This document shows positions 41,960 to 47,009 of a DNA stretch of 47,009 bases, piece by piece. The notes beneath the pieces were generated by a model, which did no database searches, was not told where the DNA came from, and saw nothing but the letters and a program-made list of their open reading frames with translations. Each line of letters starts with the position of its first letter. The first letter of the stretch is position 1. Source of the DNA: Candidatus Anaerostipes avistercoris (GTDB lineage Bacteria > Bacillota > Clostridia > Lachnospirales > Lachnospiraceae); the NCBI GenBank assembly GCA_019119895.1, contig DWWD01000019.1, positions 1 to 47,009 on the forward strand, given 5' to 3'. A program made the translations under genes and the position numbers.

Positions 41960-43592
41960 TGTAAAGTTTGCGAACCTGGTAAAGGCAAGATTTCCGTTTG
42001 TGTATATACCTACCTGGGAAGAAGACCGGGCGCTGCAGATGATTTTTGACGCAGCAGAAAATCCGGATTTTTTCCAAAGCGGACGGGAAGTGTATGTCTG
42101 GAGCCAGACGACTGGTATCCGGAAAAAAGGAGAACCGGGGAAAAACAATAATACAGTCCATCCGTCTGCAGCCATTGATTTTGCAGAGAAAACGGAAGAA
42201 AACATGATTCTTGTACTAAAGGATTTTCATGTATTTTTCGGGACCGGGAACCGGGCGCCGGATTACGCCCTGATTCGCAGGCTGAGGGATTATCTGTCCA
42301 GCAGCCGGTCATCAGGGATGTTTATGAAGACCATTGTATTTTTATCTCCGGTTTTAGTCCTGCCGGAAGATATGCAGAAGGAAATCACAGTCCTGGAATT
42401 TCCTCTTCCGACGGCAGATCAGATACAGTCTGTCATGGATGATCTGATTGAAACAAATGCGGATGTTATCCAGGTGGATTTAGACAAAAGTGAGAGAAGA
42501 AGTCTGGCGAAGGCAGCTTTGGGGCTGACCCTTCAGGAAGCAGAAAATGCTTTTTCCAAAGCTATGGTAGAACTGAAAGGATTAAACCGGAAGGCCTTTC
42601 GGACAGTAATGGAAGAAAAGAATCAGGTGATACGCAAAACCGGGATTTTGGAATTTATAAAATCAGATTTAAGTCTGGAAGACATCGGAGGGCTGGAGAA
42701 TCTGAAAAAATGGCTGCTGAAAAGAAAAGATTCATGGGGGGACCGGGCAGCGTTTTATCATCTGCCGGCGCCGAAAGGCGTACTGATCACAGGAGTGCCT
42801 GGATGCGGAAAAAGTCTGACGGCCAAGGCCATGAGTGCGATCTGGGAACTTCCTCTTTTAAAAATGGATATGGGAAGGATTTTCAGCGGCGTGGTAGGAA
42901 GTTCAGAGGAAAATATGAGAAAAGCCATTGCTACGGCGGAAGCAGTGTCGCCATCTATTTTATGGATTGATGAAATTGAAAAGGGATTTGCCTCCGGAGG
43001 AGAAGCCACCGGGGACGGAGGAACTTCGGCGAGAGTTTTCGCGTCCTTCCTGACCTGGATGCAGGAGAAAGAGGCGCCGGTTTTTGTCATTGCCACCGCA
43101 AACAATATCAGGACCCTGCCGCCGGAATTGTTAAGGAAAGGCCGTTTCGATGAGATCTTTTTTGTGGATCTTCCGACTTTTTCAGAACGAAAGAAGATTT
43201 TTGAACTGCATATCCGGAAGAAGATATGTTCCTGCAAAGCGGGAGAAAATTTTGTTGTCACAGAAGAACTTCTGGAACATCTGGCTGCAATCAGTGAAGG
43301 GTTTGTAGGAGCGGAGATTGAACAGGTGATTTATAATGCGCTGTATGAGGCTTTCTTTGAAAAGAGAAATGTGGTGCCGGAAGATATTGATCAGGCAGCG
43401 GCCATGACGATTCCGCTGTCCGTGACACAAAAGGAGCAGATCAGGGAACTGAGAGAATGGGCCAATATCAGAGCCGTAGCTGCCACAGCCAAGGAAGATC
43501 TGAAACAGTATCAGGTCAGCGGACAGTCGCATAAAGATGATAAAGAAGGAGATATTAATGCGAGCCGGGGAGGACGGCTGCTTGATTTTTAG
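41934..43592 (+). CDS. Ycf46-like AAA+ ATPase
   Basis: 552 residues from ATG 41934, behind GGGAGG. It has an N-terminal inactive-looking domain (about 1-230: LVKARFPFVYIPTWEEDRALQMI, as in Ycf46) and a classical AAA+ core (about 250-460). The core shows Walker A GVPGCGKS, Walker B SILWIDEIEKGF, sensor 1 VIATANNI, and arginine finger context ELLRKGRFDEIFFVDLP. Ycf46 is a plastid/cyanobacterial AAA+ protein of the FtsH-like/classical clade. It is overlapped by the radical SAM gene and followed within 10 bases by DUF1257. A remodelling role for RNA or protein is inference. Confidence 0.88.
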   Translation: MAVKYHGIDVKFANLVKARFPFVYIPTWEEDRALQMIFDAAENPDFFQSGREVYVWSQTTGIRKKGEPGKNNNTVHPSAAIDFAEKTEENMILVLKDFHVFFGTGNRAPDYALIRRLRDYLSSSRSSGMFMKTIVFLSPVLVLPEDMQKEITVLEFPLPTADQIQSVMDDLIETNADVIQVDLDKSERRSLAKAALGLTLQEAENAFSKAMVELKGLNRKAFRTVMEEKNQVIRKTGILEFIKSDLSLEDIGGLENLKKWLLKRKDSWGDRAAFYHLPAPKGVLITGVPGCGKSLTAKAMSAIWELPLLKMDMGRIFSGVVGSSEENMRKAIATAEAVSPSILWIDEIEKGFASGGEATGDGGTSARVFASFLTWMQEKEAPVFVIATANNIRTLPPELLRKGRFDEIFFVDLPTFSERKKIFELHIRKKICSCKAGENFVVTEELLEHLAAISEGFVGAEIEQVIYNALYEAFFEKRNVVPEDIDQAAAMTIPLSVTQKEQIRELREWANIRAVAATAKEDLKQYQVSGQSHKDDKEGDINASRGGRLLDF

Positions 43593-43602
43593 GAGGTAGA
43601 TC

Positions 43603-44073
43603 ATGTCAATGACATTAACGATGGTTGCATTGTCTGTCGCAGTGACCGGCACGTGCAGCATAAGCAGTATTCGGACATTCCTTAAATTCCGACAGCAGGA
43701 AAAAATGCTGGGAAGGGAGACGGCCAGAAGGATTGAGACGAATTTCACAGATGAAAGTCTTTTGATCAAGACATTAAAAGAACATGGAATGGAAGTAACG
43801 CTGGAAGAAGATGGGGCAGTCCGGGCGTCTGCGGAAGAGAAGGAACTGATATATGCAAAGAACCCGCAGGGAGTCTATGAAGTGGATTTAGGCGGACAGC
43901 CGGAGTCAGAAGAGCTGGTTCAGGAATTAATCCTGCTGGAAGAAGAGTATGGATTTAATGTTCAGGAATTTACGTATCAGAGACTGAAAGAACATCTCTC
44001 GTCAGAAGGAATGGAGGTTCATTCCGAAGAGGTATTAGAGGATAATACCATTAAGATCGTCCTTAATGTGTAA
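43603..44073 (+). CDS. DUF1257 (Ycf35-like) protein
   Basis: 156 residues, AGGAGG 7 bases before the ATG. The N-terminus has a hydrophobic start (TLTMVALSVAVTGTCSI), possibly a membrane anchor or signal-like helix, unusual for the family. Residues about 45-156 follow DUF1257: ESLLIKTLKEHGMEVTLEEDG, then EEYGFNVQEFTYQRLKEHLSSEGM and closing TIKIVLNV. DUF1257 and DUF2997 proteins share a ferredoxin-like fold and co-occur with Ycf46-type ATPases. Function unknown. Confidence 0.75.
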   Translation: MSMTLTMVALSVAVTGTCSISSIRTFLKFRQQEKMLGRETARRIETNFTDESLLIKTLKEHGMEVTLEEDGAVRASAEEKELIYAKNPQGVYEVDLGGQPESEELVQELILLEEEYGFNVQEFTYQRLKEHLSSEGMEVHSEEVLEDNTIKIVLNV

Positions 44074-44110
44074 CCCGGTCAAAAGAGAAACATAAGAAAG
44101 GAAATCAGAC

Positions 44111-45169
44111 ATGCCATTTTTCATGATCAGAAATGATATTACAAAAGTCAGAGCCGATGCGATTGTAAATCCGGCCAACGAGGAACTGCTGGAGGGAAGC
44201 GGAACCAGCCGGGCCATCTATCTGGCAGCAGGGGAAGAAAAGCTGGACAAAGCCTGCCGTAAGATTGGAAGATGTGAACTGGGAAAGGCAGCGGCAACTC
44301 CTGCCTTTCGTCTGACTGCGCAGTATATTTTTCACGCTGTGGGACCGGTATGGATCAATGGGGAAAGAGGAGAGGAAGAAATTCTCTATCATACTTATAT
44401 GGAAACCCTGCGTCTGGCAGAAGACTACCGTCTGGATTCCATAGCGTTTCCGCTGCTTTCCGCAGGAAATTACGGTTTCCCAAAAGAGATTGCCATGAGA
44501 ACTGCGGTAAGAGCCATCAGTGAGTTTCTTATGGATCATGAAATGACGGTATATCTGGTTCTTTATGACCAGGATTCTTTTGCTATCAGCAGGAAATTGT
44601 CAGAATCCATAGAAGCTTACATAGACGATCACTATGTAGAAGAAAATGATGAAAGGATTCCGGGAGATGAAGATTACCCGGAAACGGCAAAAGAAGAATT
44701 TCGGATGAAACTGGATAATATACCGGTTACGGCATCCATGCCGCGTCCGCAAAGAGCCGCACAGCGCATTGAACAGAGAGCAGATCAGGAAGTTCAGATG
44801 AATTTTCTGGAACAGCTGCTGAGAAAAAAAGAAGAAACCTTTTCTCAGGCACTGCTGCGGATGATTGATGAGAGAGGCTTGAAGGATTCTTATGTATACA
44901 AGAAAGCAAATATTGACCGGAGACATTTTTCAAAGATTCGGAATCATCCGGATTATACGCCAAATAAAAAGACAGTGATCGCATTTGCGGTTGCGCTGGA
45001 ACTGTCTCTGGAGGAAACCAATGATCTGCTGATGAAAGCAGGATACGCATTTTCCAACTGTTCAAAATTTGATGTGATCATTCGTTATTTCATTGAAAAA
45101 AAAGATTATGATATTTTTGAGATTAACGAAGCATTGTTTTCATTTCATCAGCCGACACTGGGAGAATAA
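44111..45169 (+). CDS. Macro-domain protein with C-terminal helical domain
   Basis: 352 residues, GAAAGGAAA before the ATG. The macro domain (about 1-175) shows IVNPANEELLEGSGTSRAIYLAAG, FHAVGPVW and AFPLLSAGNYGFPKEIA, the ADP-ribose-binding loops. The C-terminal part (about 235-350) is helical with HTH-like TFSQALLRMIDERGLKDSYVYKKANIDRRHFSKI and ALELSLEETNDLLMKAGYAFS. The combination is common in Firmicutes and not characterised. It may hydrolyse ADP-ribose esters or ADP-ribose-1''-phosphate, the product class derived from KptA activity. Confidence 0.88.
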   Translation: MPFFMIRNDITKVRADAIVNPANEELLEGSGTSRAIYLAAGEEKLDKACRKIGRCELGKAAATPAFRLTAQYIFHAVGPVWINGERGEEEILYHTYMETLRLAEDYRLDSIAFPLLSAGNYGFPKEIAMRTAVRAISEFLMDHEMTVYLVLYDQDSFAISRKLSESIEAYIDDHYVEENDERIPGDEDYPETAKEEFRMKLDNIPVTASMPRPQRAAQRIEQRADQEVQMNFLEQLLRKKEETFSQALLRMIDERGLKDSYVYKKANIDRRHFSKIRNHPDYTPNKKTVIAFAVALELSLEETNDLLMKAGYAFSNCSKFDVIIRYFIEKKDYDIFEINEALFSFHQPTLGE

Positions 45170-45246
45170 ATGTCTCCTGTCATGCGACCAAACCAATTCA
45201 GAAATCCGGTATCATAAGCTTATCAAAAGAAAGGAAGGTAAGCAGA

Positions 45247-45909
45247 ATGAAAAAAGGATTAACAGAATTGGTTTTTATTTTAGATAGAAGCGGCTCTATG
45301 GCAGGACTGGAAAGTGACACCATCGGCGGGTTTAACGGAATGATCCGGAAACAGAAAAAGCAGAAAGGCAAGGCAAATGTAACGACTGTTTTGTTTGATG
45401 ACCGCTGTAATGTGATTCATGACAGGTTTCCGTTAAAAACAATTCTGCCGATGACGGAAAGGGATTATTATGTAGGAGGCTGCACGGCGCTGCTGGATGC
45501 GGTGGGAAAGACAATCCAAAAGATGGCGAATATCCAGAAACATCTGCCGGAGAAAAAAAGAGCGGAGAAAGTGATTTTTGTTATCATGACAGATGGAATG
45601 GAAAATGCCAGCCGGGAATATGGATATAAGGAAGTAAAATCCATGATTGAAAAAGAAAAGGAAATCTACGGATGGGAGTTCCTGTTTCTGGGCGCCAATA
45701 TTGACGCGGTGGCGGAAGCAGGCAGAATGGGAATCCGAGCAGACCGATCCGTTACTTTTCAAAATGACAGCCAGGGAATCGCGGTAAATTATCAGGCAGT
45801 GGAAGAAACCTTAAGCTGTATGCGGGCAGCAGCTTCTATGGCTCAGGTTGATGGCAGATGGAAAGAGGCAATCGAGAAAGATTACAGAAAGAGAAAGGGG
45901 AAAAAATAA
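45247..45909 (+). CDS. VWA-domain protein (TerY-like)
   Basis: 220 residues, GAAAGGAAGG upstream. A single von Willebrand A domain with the MIDAS motif D-x-S-x-S in FILDRSGSMAG, the threonine in GGCTALLDAVG and the aspartate in IMTDGMENAS. No signal peptide, so it is cytoplasmic. Such stand-alone VWA proteins act as metal-dependent adaptors and often pair with AAA+ ATPases, here the Ycf46-like protein three genes upstream. The stop is one base before the ADP-ribosylglycohydrolase start. Confidence 0.88.
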   Translation: MKKGLTELVFILDRSGSMAGLESDTIGGFNGMIRKQKKQKGKANVTTVLFDDRCNVIHDRFPLKTILPMTERDYYVGGCTALLDAVGKTIQKMANIQKHLPEKKRAEKVIFVIMTDGMENASREYGYKEVKSMIEKEKEIYGWEFLFLGANIDAVAEAGRMGIRADRSVTFQNDSQGIAVNYQAVEETLSCMRAAASMAQVDGRWKEAIEKDYRKRKGKK

Positions 45910-45910
45910 T

Positions 45911-46689
45911 ATGGCAGTACTTGGAGCCATACTGGGAGATATTGCAGGGTCCCGATTTGAATTTAAACGGCCGTTTCGGCTGGATATACAGAACTGCGAA
46001 CTGTTTACGAAAGATTGTGAATTTACGGATGATACGGTGATGACACTGGCGGTCAAAAAAGCGGTCATAACGAGAGCAGATCTTGTGAAAACCATGAAGG
46101 AAATCGGAAGGCATTATCCTGACTGCGGATATGGGGAAAGTTTCGCAGGTGGATACTGGGAGAAGATACAAAACCTTATAACAGTTATGGCAACGGATCC
46201 GCCATGAGAGTGTCTTTTATAGGGGAATATTTTAACCGTTTGGAAGATGTGGTCCGGGAAGCGGAAAAAACGGCAGCAGTGACTCATAATCATCCGGAGG
46301 GAATCAAGGGAGCCGTTGCCACGGCGGTATGTATCTGGATGGCAAAGAATGGAAAAACAAAAGATGAAATTTATGATTATGTGATAAAGCAGTATCCGGC
46401 AGAAACTTATGAATACAGCATAGATAAGGATTTGAATTATCTGAGAAAACATTACCGCTGGAATGAAACCTGCATGGGAAGCGTGCCGGCAGCCATGAGA
46501 TGTTTTTATGAGAGCAGTTCTTTTGACGGCTTTATGAGAAATCTGTTTCAGCTGAACTGTGACTGTGATACCATTGGAGCAATCGGCGGAGCCGTAGCAG
46601 AAGAATTCTATCATGGCGTCGGATTTGACGGGGAAGAGATTCTGAGAAGATATCTGGATGACAGACTCTGGGAAATATGGAAATTATAA
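45911..46689 (+). pseudogene. ADP-ribosylglycohydrolase, interrupted by a frameshift
   Basis: The first frame, from ATG 45911, gives GAILGDIAGSRFEF and the metal-binding FTDDTVMTLAV, then loses homology after GESFAGGYW and stops at 46207. The family continuation EDTKPYNSYGNGSAMRVS begins near 46161 in the -1 frame. It runs to 46689 with NHPEGIKGAVATA and the second metal site DCDTIGAIGGAVAEEFYH. Joined, the gene would be about 259 residues, normal for the DraG/ARH family. No classical slippery heptamer is seen. A real mutation, an assembly error or an unusual frameshift cannot be separated here. Confidence 0.82.
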
Positions 46690-46733
46690 AATTCCGTTCC
46701 ATCCGGTTAATTGAAAAAATAATTGCAACATAT

Positions 46734-46762
46734 TTGTTGCAGTTAGAATTATAAAGTATAAG
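46734..46762 (+). promoter_or_regulatory. Promoter-like element before IS30 transposase
   Basis: TTGTTG (46734-46739) and TATAAG (46757-46762) with a 17-base spacer. An inverted repeat GCAACA / TGTTGC (46724-46740) overlaps the -35. Confidence 0.5.
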
Positions 46763-46803
46763 AATCATGGAGTTGCAGTTGTAACTTCATGGTTTCTTTT
46801 TTG
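46762..46803 (+). terminator. Hairpin with T tract at insertion-element end
   Basis: Stem of about 13 pairs (GAATCATGGAGTT / AACTTCATGGTTT, with G-U pairs) around GCAGTTGT, followed by T residues. It could terminate transcription entering the element, and it likely coincides with its terminal inverted repeat. Confidence 0.6.
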
Positions 46804-46854
46804 TCTTTTTTCCAGTATAGTTATCCTTGTCCTGCCTTCGGATTGGAGGAAACT

Positions 46855-47009
46855 ATGAATAATAAACATCTTACATATGATGACAGACTGGTAATTCAGG
46901 CGGGTCTGCAGCAGGGGCTGAAAGTAGCACAGATTGCTAAAAATATCGGAAAGCACAGGTCCACTGTCAGCAGAGAGATCAAAGCACACCGCAGATTGGT
47001 CTCCACTTC
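46855..47009 (+). mobile_element. IS30-family transposase, N-terminal part (cut by window edge)
   Basis: 51 codons visible from ATG 46855, behind TTGGAGGA. The N-terminal HTH of IS30-type transposases is clear: NNKHLTYDDRLVIQAGLQQG, VAQIAKNIGKHRSTVSREIK. The frame is open to the last base. The terminal inverted repeat probably lies within 46720-46800, but the exact end cannot be fixed without the other end of the element. Confidence 0.85.

Noticed and set aside
46140-46210. Programmed -1 frameshift in the ADP-ribosylglycohydrolase gene
   Set aside because: The only candidate slip site (A CAA AAC) is not a canonical heptamer, and no strong downstream stem-loop at the proper distance is evident. 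A mutation or sequence error is simpler.
1-47009. CRISPR arrays, rRNA or tRNA genes
   Set aside because: No regularly spaced repeat series and no rRNA or tRNA-like sequence were noticed when reading the window; a tRNAscan or CRISPR search was not possible.

Overview
The window comes from a Gram-positive anaerobe, most likely a gut Lachnospiraceae (Blautia / Mediterraneibacter / Dorea-like). The grounds are strong AGGAGG ribosome sites, moderate-to-low G+C, a clostridial hybrid cluster protein, a Tn916-type integration module and an AgrBD system. The genus cannot be fixed from the sequence alone. I see no rRNA, tRNA or CRISPR array.

Layout. (1) 1 to about 9.7 kb is AT-rich accessory DNA, read as the right end of an integrated mobile element. 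It carries an ABC exporter (cut by the window edge), a complete agr-type quorum-sensing cassette (pseudo-receiver, XRE regulator, LytTR response regulator, GHKL kinase, AgrD, AgrB) and a Tn916-family module (sigma-like factor, HTH protein, Xis-like protein, ribbon-helix-helix repressor, tyrosine integrase). The integrase abuts a promoterless 3' piece of metG, so the element appears to have split methionyl-tRNA synthetase. (2) 10.3-17.7 kb holds a decayed RelB/RelE-type toxin-antitoxin pair, an HTH + P-loop NTPase + CYTH fusion, an orphan protein, an AIM24-family protein, a divergent LysR/nitrilase pair and an AlbA_2 (Schlafen-type) regulator. (3) 17.7-21.6 kb holds hcp with a divergent Crp/Fnr regulator that leads into a three-gene alkylation-repair run (short MGMT-like protein, Ogt, Tag). 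(4) 21.7-26.7 kb is a complete nucleoside salvage operon, udp-cdd-deoB-punA-add-deoC. (5) 27.0-33.4 kb is a seven-gene operon: an ABC importer with lipoprotein, a GDPD-like phosphodiesterase, a small unknown protein and a PHP-domain phosphoesterase. It reads as organophosphate/phosphodiester scavenging and has PhoP-box-like repeats upstream. (6) 33.5-37.6 kb holds an RlaP/YcgL nucleotidyltransferase, KptA (tRNA 2'-phosphotransferase), a zinc-ribbon protein, a xylulokinase and a calcineurin-like phosphatase. (7) 37.7-39.8 kb holds an Rpn-like protein and bioB under a probable BirA operator. (8) 39.9-46.7 kb is one long operon: DUF2997, membrane-HhH protein, NrdG-like radical SAM protein, Ycf46-like AAA+ ATPase, DUF1257 (Ycf35-like), macro domain, VWA, and a frameshifted ADP-ribosylglycohydrolase. 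An IS30-family transposase is cut by the right edge.

How it fits together. The most interesting part is 33.5-46.7 kb. KptA converts RNA 2'-phosphate plus NAD into ADP-ribose 1''-2'' cyclic phosphate. Macro-domain and ADP-ribosylglycohydrolase proteins act on ADP-ribose derivatives. The Ycf46/DUF1257/DUF2997/radical-SAM set is a conserved but functionally obscure module. Together they suggest an RNA-repair / ADP-ribose metabolism island. A decayed second copy of the kptA-zinc-ribbon locus lies 7-8 kb upstream, between the deo operon and the ABC importer operon, and shares a 36-bp leader with the intact copy.
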